Origin: Gammaproteobacteria bacterium
GTDB taxonomy: Bacteria > Pseudomonadota > Gammaproteobacteria > Pseudomonadales > Halomonadaceae
Assembly: GCA_023485185.1 (NCBI GenBank)
Contig: JAMCZP010000137.1
Location: 1 to 29,628 of the forward strand
DNA length: 29,628 nucleotides
Direction of reading: 5' to 3'
Shown here piece after piece: positions 1-14,402 of the stretch (position 1 is the stretch's first letter; the number at the start of each line of letters is the position of its first letter). The notes under the pieces are model-generated. The model was not told the DNA's origin and did no database searches. It saw only the letters and a list, made by a program, of their open reading frames with translations. The position numbers were made by a program, and so were the translations under genes.

Positions 1-51
1 CAACAGCTTGTTCAGGACTGCCGCTTTACGTTCATTGGAATAGCGTGGCAT
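1..51 (-). CDS. IS orfA-like gene, 5' end only (runs off window)
   Basis: On the minus strand an ATG at 51-49 opens a frame that stays open to the window edge and reads MPRYSNERKAAVLNKLL. This resembles the N-terminus of a family of IS-encoded helix-turn-helix transposase subunits that begin MPRYSxERKxxVLxKLL. Only 17 residues are visible, so the identity rests on that short similarity. A candidate IS terminus lies at 106-127, about 55 bases upstream of the start, which is a normal distance between an IS end and its first gene. The element would lie mostly outside the window to the left. Confidence 0.5.
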   Translation of the reverse strand, partial: MPRYSNERKAAVLNKLL

Positions 52-105
52 GTGTGCATCCATACCGCCCCCTGTGATGTGGTTTCAGGCAAAACTGCCT
101 ACTGG

Positions 106-127
106 ACAACTAGGCTGACACAGGGGG
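106..127 (-). repeat. 22-bp IS-end repeat, copy 1 (unoccupied intron target)
   Basis: This 22-bp stretch (plus strand, starting ACAACTAGGCTGACA and ending in five G) is repeated perfectly and in the same orientation at 2930-2951. It lies upstream of the orfA-like start at 51 and directly abuts the truncated orfB at about 128, as expected of an IS terminus. It contains both exon-binding partners of the group II intron described below: IBS1 at 106-112 and IBS2 at 115-120, with the would-be insertion point between 105 and 106. No intron is present here. Confidence 0.6.
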
Positions 128-129
128 AG

Positions 130-993
130 GAGAAGACCCTGCTGGTTGACGCCCTGAGACCGTGTTACCGGCTTGATGAGCTCTTGGCTGCACTGAGCCT
201 TGCGCGCAGTTCCTATTTCTACCACCGTGCTCGGTTGCGCCTGCCAGAGAAGTACGCAGAAATCCGCGCCACCATCAGCCTACTGTTCAAGAACAACCAC
301 CGCTGTTACGGCTACCGCCGCATCCGCGTTGAACTCAATCGACTTGGCATTGTGATCTCTGAAAAAGTGGTCCGACGGCTGATGACAGACGAGCAACTCG
401 TAGCCCAAAGAACCCGGCGTCGGCGATACAGTTCCTACCGCGGCGAGATCACACCGGCCCCAGAGAACCTTCTCAATCGCGATTTCAGCGCAGCGGCACC
501 GAACCTCAAGTGGCTGACCGATATAACCGAGTTTCAGATTCCTGCGGGCAAGGTCTACTTGTCACCGGTGGTTGACTGTTTCGACGGGTTGGTCGTGAGC
601 TGGACGCTCAGCACAAGCCCGGATGCAACGCTGGTCAACACCATGCTCGACAACGCCATCGCAACGTTGGAGCGGGAAGAGAAGCCTGTCATTCACAGCG
701 ACCGGGGCGCGCATTATCGCTGGCCCGGATGGCTTTCCCGCATCCAAGACGCCGGCCTTATACGGTCTATGTCTCGCAAGGGCTGCTCGCCGGACAATGC
801 AGCCTGTGAGGGCTTCTTCGGGAGACTGAAGACTGAGTTTTTCTACGGCGTGGATTGGCAGGGGGTCAGCTTGGAGCGGTTTATCGAGCAAGTCGACGCC
901 TATATCCAATGGTACAACCGGAAAAGGGTTAAGCTGTCCTTGGGAGGCCAGAGCCCACTGGAGTACCGAGGCGGCTTAGGCCTTGCCGCATGA
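130..993 (+). pseudogene. IS3-family transposase orfB, 5'-truncated
   Basis: The reading frame encodes the catalytic OrfB half of an IS3-family (IS150-like) DDE transposase. The N-terminal region has the usual LARSSYFYH and GYRRIRVEL segments. The integrase core follows, with catalytic D in WLTDITEF, D in HSDRGAHY and E in ACEGFFGRLK, and the C-terminus has the WYNRKR and SPLEYR segments. The frame is open back to a GTG at 52, but the first ~26 codons come from the neighbouring IS terminus and leader, so the 313-residue reading is a chimera. The true orfB is cut near its start, at about 128, and its orfA is absent. The DDE core is intact, but without OrfA the element is probably not autonomous. 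The downstream end of this element (994-1048 plus 2930-2951) is split by the group II intron. Confidence 0.8.
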
Positions 994-1087
994 ACATGCA
1001 CCACAACCAGTCCAAGAAAACCGCCGCACCCCCATTTTAACAACTGGGGTGAGTCAGCCAAGGGAACTGCCCCCTCGGCTGCTCTCA

Positions 1088-1121
1088 GAACCCGGCGTGA
1101 ACCTCTCAGCTCACCGGGCTC
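1088..1121 (-). ncRNA. Group II intron domain V (catalytic hairpin)
   Basis: Reading the minus strand from 1121 to 1088, the sequence begins GAGCCCGG and ends CCGGGTTC, forming the conserved ~34-nt hairpin that holds the catalytic metal-binding core. The 5' half overlaps the last codons and stop of the RT gene. It is followed directly by the domain VI hairpin and the 3' splice site. Confidence 0.85.
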
Positions 1122-2373
1122 CCATTGCTTCAACCGAAAACGCCCCTCGCCCACTCCAATGTGCAAAGAGGGCTGGTCGTTTTTGCTTGATACGAGCAAG
1201 CCAAGAGATCGCTCTCATTTTATGCCCACGCAAGCGCTTGAATTTTCGCATGGCCCATCGAATGATGGCTCGGTCAATGTGCTCCGCCACGGGCTGGAAT
1301 TCAGAGCCTCTGAAACGACAGTAGTAGTTGATCCATCCGCGCACTCGAGGAGCTATCAACTGGGCCAGCTGATCCAGCGAAAACTCACTCCGAAGTACGA
1401 GATGCCAACGTCGTATCGATTGACGCATAGCAGTCATCGATTGCTGACTTACCGCCGGGGTGAACCCGAGCGAAGCCTTGCCGCTCCGATTGACTATACG
1501 TCTTGGTCTGAACGTGTACCCCAGGAAGTCGAACTGAATATGCTCATGGTTTCCAAGCCGTCGACTGTCCTTGCAGTACACCACTCGCGTCTTCGTCGGG
1601 TGCATCTCCAAACCACACTCTCGTAGCCGACTTGCCAGTCTATCGCACAGATAGACTGCTTCCGCTTCGCTTCGGCAGTGCAAGATGCCATCGTCTGCAT
1701 ATCGACAGAAAGAGATGTCTGGGTGGTTAACGGTCAGCCAGCGGTCCAGAGCATAGTGCAGGAACAGGTTGGCAAGAACCGGTGACAGTGGCCCACCCTG
1801 CGGTGTACCCACTGTTCTGGATTTCCGCTTCCCATCTCTACCCTGCAGAGGTGCCGTCAGCCAGCGCTCCACATACAGCCACACCCATCGGTCTCGACAA
1901 TGATGACGAAGAGCCTTCAGCAGCAAGTTATGATCTATGTGGTCAAACAGGCCGCGAATATCATATTCCAGTACCCAATCCCGTTGCCAACAGCGCTTTC
2001 GCGTTACCGCTATGGCATCGTGCGCTGATTTACCCCGCCGATATCCATATGAGTCTTCATGAAAGACTGGTTCCAGAATCGGCTCTAGGGTCAGGGTGAC
2101 AACCGTTTGTGCAATTCTGTCACTTACCGTTGGTATCCCTAATATCCGCTCGCCACCGGATTTCTTCGGAATCGGTACTGCCTTTACTGCCGGCGGGAAG
2201 TAGCTGCCCGACGACATCCGATTCCAAATCTGGTAAAGATTCCTGCTTAGATCACGATCAAAGTCAGCGATCGATTGACCGTCAACTCCCGCTGCACCTC
2301 GATTGGCTTTGACTCGCTGATACGCCTCCCATATCAGCCGCTTTGAAATTTCAAATGGTTTTGCTGGTGTCAC
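1111..2373 (-). CDS. ltrA: Group II intron reverse transcriptase/maturase
   Basis: This multifunctional intron-encoded protein copies the intron RNA at the target site and assists splicing. Reverse transcriptase blocks are clear: GIPTVSDRIAQ, SYGYRRGKSAHDAI, LEYDIRGLFDHIDH, GTPQGGPLSPVLANL and the catalytic YADDG near residue 225. The maturase domain X follows, with the segment LIAPRVRGWINYYCRF. There is no C-terminal HNH endonuclease domain, and at 420 residues it is shorter than LtrA (599), so mobility would rely on an endonuclease-independent route. The start is GTG at 2373, with GGAAGGA about ten bases upstream. The stop TGA (1113-1111) lies inside domain V, so the protein tail and the ribozyme core share sequence. 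The frame is intact and the intron could be active. Confidence 0.93.
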   Translation of the reverse strand: MTPAKPFEISKRLIWEAYQRVKANRGAAGVDGQSIADFDRDLSRNLYQIWNRMSSGSYFPPAVKAVPIPKKSGGERILGIPTVSDRIAQTVVTLTLEPILEPVFHEDSYGYRRGKSAHDAIAVTRKRCWQRDWVLEYDIRGLFDHIDHNLLLKALRHHCRDRWVWLYVERWLTAPLQGRDGKRKSRTVGTPQGGPLSPVLANLFLHYALDRWLTVNHPDISFCRYADDGILHCRSEAEAVYLCDRLASRLRECGLEMHPTKTRVVYCKDSRRLGNHEHIQFDFLGYTFRPRRIVNRSGKASLGFTPAVSQQSMTAMRQSIRRWHLVLRSEFSLDQLAQLIAPRVRGWINYYCRFRGSEFQPVAEHIDRAIIRWAMRKFKRLRGHKMRAISWLARIKQKRPALFAHWSGRGAFSVEAMGAR

Positions 2374-2655
2374 AGGCTCATCCTTCCAATGAAGTTGACC
2401 CGTGGACCAGCCGAAGCAATTCGGCTCCTTCGCTCCGAATCCATTACAGATCCATCACCACTACTACAAGCCGATCCGTCCTCGATCCGTGCCTCGGTAC
2501 TCTGCATCTTGTTTTTCTTCACTTGATGCCCTCCCTTAACATCACGGAATCGAGTTCCCACAGTTCCGTTGAAACGCCTGAACCGAGCTCGCGCCATCTC
2601 TATGCCGGACACCGCCCACCCAGTAAACAGGTTTCCGGTGGACTTATCCCGGGGA

Positions 2656-2683
2656 TAGTTGTGGCCCCCAGTTTTGATGTCAG
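2656..2683 (-). other. Intron exon-binding sites EBS2 and EBS1
   Basis: In domain I, minus strand, CTGACA at 2683-2678 and ACAACTA at 2662-2656 are exact complements of TGTCAG and TAGTTGT in the 5' exon. The two exon elements are separated by two bases and end exactly at the proposed splice site. EBS2 gains a seventh pair as a G-U wobble. The order (EBS2 before EBS1) and spacing are typical of IIA/IIB introns. Confidence 0.8.
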
Positions 2684-2929
2684 TTATCAATTTCGACACC
2701 TTGACGATGGTTCGCTTGTGCTCGCCTTCTCGGCTCGTACCTGACCCAACACATGGATGAGCCTTTTCCCCCGACGCTCACGACAACGGTCTTTAGCCAA
2801 TGCCGCTCGGGGCGGTTTGAAGCCAACCCCTGCAGGCGGACTTCGGAGGGTCGCTTCCTCCATCGCTTCAACAGCTTCTCATACCGAGCAGACAACTCCT
2901 GTCATACCGCTGGTATTGCTGTGGCACAC

Positions 2930-2951
2930 ACAACTAGGCTGACACAGGGGG
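2930..2951 (-). repeat. 22-bp IS-end repeat, copy 2 (5' exon of the intron)
   Basis: This is identical over 22 bp to 106-127. It is the outer part of the IS end that the group II intron interrupted: joining it across the intron to 1048 gives TAGTTGT followed by CCCAGTT, compared with TAGTTGT followed by CCAGTAG at the unoccupied copy. The shared CC(C)AGT beyond the insertion point suggests that both are ends of the same IS type. Unrelated sequence begins at 2952, where the island-specific DNA starts. Confidence 0.65.
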
Positions 2952-3031
2952 CATGCTTCACTCCATTAACTGAAGCGACTTTAGCATGTGCAGGTTTACA
3001 CTGGGTCATTACACTGCCGCACAACTGAAAG

Positions 3032-3056
3032 CCGGCAATCGAAGTGTAATCGCCGG
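3032..3056. terminator. Hairpin downstream of mad8, weak terminator candidate
   Basis: An inverted repeat CCGGCAAT / ATCGCCGG with a nine-base loop lies about 100 bases past the mad8 stop codon. It is the only strong stem in the 200-bp stretch 2952-3151 between the IS end and mad8, apart from a small GCTTCA / TGAAGC stem at 2955-2976. There is no T-run after the stem on the minus strand, so intrinsic termination is uncertain. The rest of this stretch holds no gene that I can support. Confidence 0.3.
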
Positions 3057-3151
3057 ATGCTTACGAACCAGCTACCTTCGATAAATCAAAAACTTAAACA
3101 ACAGAAAACATCAACACAGTCAGCCGGCTAGATATCAACTGACCAAGATAC

Positions 3152-8616
<5,465 letters not shown>

Positions 8617-8620
<4 letters not shown>

Positions 8621-10263
8621 GCGTTATGTCCTTTCATACTCTCATTTTGCTTACTATCTATCTGATACCTTGGAGTAACCGTTTGTGTTACATACGCATC
8701 AGAAAGATCGCGATAAAAACCAATTTCTCGTAACCGGCGTTTAAAACCAGATAAGTTATCTCTAAGCGCTTTATTTACATCAATTGATGACTCACAGAAA
8801 GCATCTGTATCGGGTAACGAATCAATAAAAATGCCATATCGTTCTGTTAAGAAAGTTAACAGCTCATCAACTCTTAACTCCTTAGTGTGAAAACCCAAGT
8901 CACCACCTTTGGTGAGTACTGCCAGCTGTAACAACACTTCTAGCAGTCGTCCATCAACGCTAAATCGACGTCCACCAGTGCTACCACTTTGTTGTTCTAA
9001 CAAAGCACCAGGTTTATTCTTGAGCATAAAACTATCTAGGTTTTTGACTAAACCAGAACGGATTGCATTACCTTGGACAAATAACAAAATCTCTATGTAG
9101 GTTTCATACTCAGATAAGCCTAGCTGGGTAATAGCATGAATCTCTGGCGGAATTTCCTCTGACTCATGTGCAGATGACACTGACGCATCTAAAATTCCAG
9201 CGTTGCGTTGACCAAAAAACTGATCGCGCTCTTGCTCTAACGGCGACTCCAGCAAAGTGAACAAATCAGGCACTGACATTTGTTTTATCGATTTTGACCC
9301 CGATAATTTACCTTTTTTCGATAGATACTCTGCAAATTCATCGAGTTTTTTAACGCCGAAATAGGCTTTAACAAAAGCAGGAATACGCTTGTAGTGTAAC
9401 GTCGCGCTTTGCTCAGCCATCGATTCACTCAAGCCATTAGCGCCATTTGTCATGTCCACATAGAGCGCCGTCTTTTGCTTATTGCTCTCTTGAAGATTAC
9501 GTCCCTTACTCTTAGACAAAGCCGGTAGCAACTTAAACAATTTCAATTGGTATAGCGCCAGGTGAAAGGCTAACAATATCTTTATGTACTCAACCATCAC
9601 TGAACGAGGAATATACTGGCGATACGTCAGAAGCTTAATGATATCTTCAGCTAAAATATCCGCAGCTTGTTGATTAAGCGGCGCAAAACGTTCTTGTAAG
9701 TCAGCGTGATCAGGCGCGTCAGACTTTACTTGATCAGACAGTCTTAATATTGCCTGCGTTTCAACATCTACTTGCGACGAACTATCATACTGACCTGTCG
9801 TAGAATCGACACCAGCAAAGAAAAACTGTTTGAGTCGGTTAATCGCGGTCTGACCATTATTGGCATGGTAAAGCAACTCATATACTTGCTTAGAGGCACC
9901 ATAATCCCGGCAATTTTTAGGATTTCGAAACAAATAAGTATTGCCGTGAAGTGGTCTCGGCGCAGCAACCGCTTCGTTAGCCTTGCCACGATTAATTAAG
10001 TCCACCAAGTGGGTTTCAATCCACTTTTCAATAGTAATAGGGGCTTGAGAGAAGTTTTTAAAATGTGTTCCATTACGAGAGTCTAGAAACTCGTCTTTAA
10101 ACAACTCAACGGTCATGCCTTTAGCACTTAGTTTACTAGAAGCGCCATTGTGCTTTAGCCGAGCGAATAGATGAGTTAAGACCCTATCCATTTCGACAAT
10201 TTTGTAATCAAGATAACTCACTTTATTGGTGCGAAAAGCCTTATCTTTTTTACCTAACTTCAT
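8617..10263 (-). CDS. mad7: MADS protein MAD7, unrecognised fold
   Basis: A 548-residue soluble protein; I see no catalytic motif or membrane segment. It is rich in helices by composition. A central hydrophobic helical segment (IKILLAFHLALYQLKLFKLLPAL, about 225-250) looks like a packing helix rather than a transmembrane span because Lys residues interrupt it. The C-terminus contains an LTERYGIFID...LREIGFYRDLSDAYVTQTVTPRY region suggestive of a winged-helix-like or recognition module, but this is only an impression. The name rests on position: seventh gene of eight, with four-base ATGA overlaps with both mad6 and mad8. A gene of this kind between a P-loop protein and a HerA-type protein parallels DptG in the dptFGH cluster. 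Tight coupling implies that it works in a complex with MAD6 and MAD8. Confidence 0.7.
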
Positions 10264-13200
10264 GGCTGAACCTCCGCTACCAATCGTTCTAATTGCAACA
10301 CACCACCTTCGTCGCGGGTTATTTTTTCGTACTGTTGGCCGTTGGTAGTTAGCAAAACCTCTTGATATGGTGCTGAAGCCAATACGTTCTTAAATACGGT
10401 TAAACTTAAATAAAAACTCTGCTCCGCTTGCGCCGAAGGCACGTAGCCTTGATTAAGACGATGCAGCATTTCAAACAAATCCAAGTCCAATTCCAACTCA
10501 GCCGTAAGGCCGGTCGCATCTTGGTACTTAAGCAATAGTGACTGCGGACTATGCTCCACAAATGACGAGTTCATCGCTGAGTCTTTCACTTCAATGGAAA
10601 AAACATCCGATGGGAATAAGCGATAACTTCTAATAGTGCCTAAGTGTACCTTACGTACTTGCATCGCCAGTTGGCCGTTAAAATACATCGGATTATGCAA
10701 ACCTTCGCCACGGTTAATTGCATTAATGGCAAGCGATTTCGCTTCATTTAGTAACGTACTGTCTTCGAGGTAACGTACTAATAACTTCGCTGAACGATAA
10801 GGCAGTAATGTTTGCCAGTTTTCTCCACGGCGCTCAAAGTAGGCCTTTCTGCGTAACATCCCGACCACATTACGATGAGATAGATAGCGTTCCTTACTCT
10901 CACTTAGTGCCGTGTCATTGGGTAATCTCTGATGAACATTGGCTAGCAGCTGAGTTTCGTGTTCACTACGCTGATCAAACTGCAACCAATCAACAGCATC
11001 TAAGCCTAAAAAGTCCAGTCCGCGATCTAAGCGAACGTCAGACCCTTGAGCAATGTCGATTTCCCTCAGCAGCTTTAACAATCTATCTTGGGTATTGTCG
11101 TTACCGCACCAAGCGTTAAAGTAATAACCGTGAAGAATTTTGTCGGCTTCGCCATTGACATAGATTTCTTTAATTTCGTTACAGGAGTATTCACCGACTA
11201 GCGTATAACTCAGTGCCGAGCGTAAATCTCGCATCGTGATATGTAGCTGATTGCGTAAACTGGTCAGTTTGTAAATATACTTCAAACGCTCGATGACTTT
11301 AGGGCCAGTTTGCTCGTCTTGAAAGGTAGCAATATTGTGCTTAACGTAGCATTTGTCTTTTAGCGCACAATAATCACAGCCTTGCCAAACCTTGGCTGAG
11401 GTCATTTTTCCGATGATTCGCTCAAAAATAGAATCAGGTTGACTTTGCGTCGAAGCCAGCACATCGCGCATATTCAGGTTAACTACCGCCACGTCATTTT
11501 GCACTGAGCCATCTTTTAAACTTTGTTCAACTACGGCTTTTAGAGCAGAAAACCTTTCTGAATGTTGGGTTAAAAAGTCGACTAGCCGACCTTCGTTAAT
11601 GGCAATTAACCGGGTCTCGTGATGTGGCCATGCATTTGAATCGTTACCTTGATAGACGCTAAATAACTCTTCGAGTACCGCGTCATTATCTTTGTTACCT
11701 TCGTCTTGACTACCATCGTAGTTAGTCAGGTATTTATGACCATTTATTTCAAACCAGCTGCCATTCCCTTGTGGGTTTAAGTGAACGCTTGTTCCTTGCG
11801 CTTCAACTTGAGCCTCCAATTGCTGCAAAAATGCGGTTTTGCCATCACCTGCATTACCAGTAATCAGTACCAAGCGCAGTTGCCCAGCCAGAATTGCAGG
11901 AGCAAGCTCGGTATCTAAGGCGGTTTCAACGTAAATTAACTTTGCGTAATCATCTAAGCCACGGGTGCCGGCATTTGAATGCCGACTTTGGCTATACAGC
12001 GTCAGCATAAAATCATGAAACGCAGATTTACTTGGGTTAGAGCCATCCGCAAGTGGCGGCAAATGAAACTGCGAAGTACTTTCTTCCGATAAAGTTTGCG
12101 CCTTTTTCAATTGCTGGACTTTATTCAGTGCTTTCAGCAATTGTTCGGCAGATTCAAAACGGTCAACTCGTTTTGGGGCGATCAGTTTTAGCAGGACCGC
12201 CGAAACATCATCGGTTAAGTTAAAGCTCTGGGTAAACTCACTAGGGTGACGAGCTAACTCGTCCATAGGTGGGCACTGCACATTGGCCCATGGGTATTCA
12301 CCGGTCATAGCTCGATACAGGGTAATGCCCAAGGCATATAAGTCCCTATCAACCAAATCAGAGGCTTGCGGTGTTTCAGTAATGCTTAAATCTGGGGGTA
12401 AATACTTCCGTGAACCGCCCCCTAACGTTAGGTCTTCAGCATCTACCGATACATTAAAATCGATGATACGAACTTTACCGTCTTTCCAAATCAGGTTTTG
12501 TGGCTTGATGTCACAGTGGAAAATATTGTGATCGTGTAAATGCTGTAAACCTTCCGCTACCTGCTTAGCCATGGTCCACACTTCGTGTGCCGTTAATGAG
12601 CGTTGCTGGATCAGTTCACTGACATCTAGGCCTTCAAGGTACTCAAAAACAATATAAGGAGGACCTTGATTAGGAAGTACGTCTGCATCGTACACCTTTA
12701 CCACATAAGGGTGCTCTGGCAGTTTAACCAAGGTGCGGTATTCCTGCTTTAAGCGCTCTAATAACGATTCTCTATCATTCAAAATCAGCTTCACCGCACG
12801 CGAAACATCACCAAAGGTATCCGTTACCTTATACACAATACCAAAACCGCCAGGTTTACCCAGCGGTTGCTGTACGACGTATTTATTAGTTAGCTGGTAG
12901 CCGCTCTGTAAACGCTTGTAATTGACTGAAAGCTCATGGTTATTTAACGATTTAACAATCTGTTGTTCGGGTTTATTAGGCTGAATAGTTTCTACTGCTG
13001 CTTTGGGTTGCCAGAGTGCATTAAATTGTGCCAGCGCATCTTCTGTGCTTGGCCGTTGCAGTGCCTCTTTGTGACATAAGGTTTGAAGCCAATCATCAAA
13101 CTCTGCTGGTAGCTGTTTATATCGCTCACTTAACTTTGTACTGAGCAGACACGATTTCTCGATAGCTTGGGTGACCGATTCAAAGGCTGTGTCACCGCTA

Positions 13201-14393
13201 AACAGCTCAAAAATAACCAGACCTAAACTGTAAACATCCGAGGCGCAGCTAGCTGCATGGCTATCAGCCCAGAGTTCGGGGGCTTTATAACGGTTTGAGA
13301 TCCGCTGCTGTAATTCGTCGGCAATCGTGGTGGTGTTTTCAGCCCCTATGCGAGCGAAGTCAAAATCAATCAACCTTGGCTGACCGTCGGCCCCCATTAA
13401 GATATGCTCAGGGGTAATGTTTCGATGAACCACACCATTGCGGCATAAGTGCGCTAACGCCAACAACAAGTCATTAACAATGCGCTTCTTCTGATCTAAT
13501 GTCAGCAGTGAGCTTGCGTCTTTAAGCTTTTTGCTAAGGATTTCGCCAGGAATATCATCGGTTAATAACAAGTATTTATCTTGCGCTTCGGTAACAAAGA
13601 AGTCTTTCACACCAATAATGGCGGAATGCGAGGGCATTTTTGCAATGGCACGATACGCGTTTTCAATCAGGCGCTTTTGCTTGCTGCGTTCTTCATCTGG
13701 TAAGTAAGGGTCGGCTTTATAGGCTTTAGCCAGCACAGTGCCGCCTTTGCGACCAGCGGTAATGTTAAATACACGGTATTCCGTAAAGTACTGATTATCG
13801 GTCAAGGTTTCAGCCACTTCCCAGTTACCAAAACGTACACCATGGCTACGCTTTTTGGCCGATTTACCCAAGGCCTCTGCGATAATCTGAATGTACTTAG
13901 TCACATTGCGCCCAAAGCGCTCTGGAATACGGGCACTATCGGTAAAAAAACGGGTGCTGTTTTTTAATGCCACTACATGGCCGCGCTCGCGATCTTCCGG
14001 GTCCTTGAACTCGCAATCATCTATGGTGAGCACCACCGCAGTATCCACATAGATGTTATTTAAATCTCTATTTGCGCGGTTTTGCTTGCAAATAAGGCCC
14101 GATAACGACTTCGCATTGCCGCGTAATTTTGGCAATGGCGAGCGATAACTGTTGTGGGAAGTGTGCCAAGTGGTGCCATCAACTTCGACTTGGCCATGAA
14201 TGCCTTTGGCATCAACTAAGTAAATAGCATGGGGCGCAACAACACAGATATCCACTTCAAACAGCTGATCATACTGTTCAACTTCAAAGCTATGAATAAT
14301 AAAGTAATCGTCGGGTAACTTTTCTTTTAACCAAGCGATCGCTTTGCGCTCTTCATCGTTAACCACATCACCAATTGCAAATACCTGTGCCAT
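10260..14393 (-). CDS. mad6: MADS NERD/double-kinase/P-loop protein MAD6
   Basis: A 1,377-residue multidomain protein. Residues ~1-150 form a NERD-like domain with E46, D48 and D61-A-K63, a PD-(D/E)XK-type arrangement. Residues ~200-450 are a first protein kinase fold in which the catalytic Asp of HRD is Asn (N325 in HRNITPEH) and DFG reads DFD (343-345), so it is probably a pseudokinase. Residues ~500-760 are a second kinase with GKPGGFG, AVKLIL, HCDIKPQN (D628, N633) and DFN (645-647), so catalytic residues are retained. A P-loop NTPase follows, with GNAGDGKT (846-853) and a CxxCxxxxxC cluster near residue 1003. The C-terminal ATPase part recalls DptF. The start ATG has a strong Shine-Dalgarno, AGGAGAGG, that overlaps the mad5 stop; it is the only junction in the operon with its own strong ribosome site. 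Confidence 0.85.
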   Translation of the reverse strand: MAQVFAIGDVVNDEERKAIAWLKEKLPDDYFIIHSFEVEQYDQLFEVDICVVAPHAIYLVDAKGIHGQVEVDGTTWHTSHNSYRSPLPKLRGNAKSLSGLICKQNRANRDLNNIYVDTAVVLTIDDCEFKDPEDRERGHVVALKNSTRFFTDSARIPERFGRNVTKYIQIIAEALGKSAKKRSHGVRFGNWEVAETLTDNQYFTEYRVFNITAGRKGGTVLAKAYKADPYLPDEERSKQKRLIENAYRAIAKMPSHSAIIGVKDFFVTEAQDKYLLLTDDIPGEILSKKLKDASSLLTLDQKKRIVNDLLLALAHLCRNGVVHRNITPEHILMGADGQPRLIDFDFARIGAENTTTIADELQQRISNRYKAPELWADSHAASCASDVYSLGLVIFELFSGDTAFESVTQAIEKSCLLSTKLSERYKQLPAEFDDWLQTLCHKEALQRPSTEDALAQFNALWQPKAAVETIQPNKPEQQIVKSLNNHELSVNYKRLQSGYQLTNKYVVQQPLGKPGGFGIVYKVTDTFGDVSRAVKLILNDRESLLERLKQEYRTLVKLPEHPYVVKVYDADVLPNQGPPYIVFEYLEGLDVSELIQQRSLTAHEVWTMAKQVAEGLQHLHDHNIFHCDIKPQNLIWKDGKVRIIDFNVSVDAEDLTLGGGSRKYLPPDLSITETPQASDLVDRDLYALGITLYRAMTGEYPWANVQCPPMDELARHPSEFTQSFNLTDDVSAVLLKLIAPKRVDRFESAEQLLKALNKVQQLKKAQTLSEESTSQFHLPPLADGSNPSKSAFHDFMLTLYSQSRHSNAGTRGLDDYAKLIYVETALDTELAPAILAGQLRLVLITGNAGDGKTAFLQQLEAQVEAQGTSVHLNPQGNGSWFEINGHKYLTNYDGSQDEGNKDNDAVLEELFSVYQGNDSNAWPHHETRLIAINEGRLVDFLTQHSERFSALKAVVEQSLKDGSVQNDVAVVNLNMRDVLASTQSQPDSIFERIIGKMTSAKVWQGCDYCALKDKCYVKHNIATFQDEQTGPKVIERLKYIYKLTSLRNQLHITMRDLRSALSYTLVGEYSCNEIKEIYVNGEADKILHGYYFNAWCGNDNTQDRLLKLLREIDIAQGSDVRLDRGLDFLGLDAVDWLQFDQRSEHETQLLANVHQRLPNDTALSESKERYLSHRNVVGMLRRKAYFERRGENWQTLLPYRSAKLLVRYLEDSTLLNEAKSLAINAINRGEGLHNPMYFNGQLAMQVRKVHLGTIRSYRLFPSDVFSIEVKDSAMNSSFVEHSPQSLLLKYQDATGLTAELELDLDLFEMLHRLNQGYVPSAQAEQSFYLSLTVFKNVLASAPYQEVLLTTNGQQYEKITRDEGGVLQLERLVAEVQP

Positions 14394-14402
14394 AACCTCT
14401 CC

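Larger units (their letters stand above)
1049..2929 (-). mobile_element. Group II intron, 1,881 nt, boundaries resolved
   Basis: A mobile ribozyme retroelement on the minus strand. The 5' end at 2929 reads GTGTGCC, close to the GUGYGMC consensus. Domain I lies between about 2920 and 2450. The RT/maturase ORF sits in the domain IV position. Domain V is at 1121-1088, a domain VI-like hairpin at about 1087-1050 pairs AGCCGAGGG with CCCTTGGCT, and the intron ends in GACTCAC at 1049, fitting the AY rule. The 5' exon supplies IBS1 TAGTTGT (2936-2930) and IBS2 TGTCAG (2944-2939). Exact complements EBS1 ACAACTA (2662-2656) and EBS2 CTGACA (2683-2678) lie in domain I. Two EBS/IBS pairings argue against class C and for a IIA/IIB-type intron. 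It is inserted antisense to the IS3 orfB. Confidence 0.88.

Noticed and set aside
52..129. N-terminal extension of the IS3 orfB frame from a GTG at 52
   Set aside because: These codons are IS-end and leader sequence with no similarity to OrfB proteins; native homology starts at about 130.
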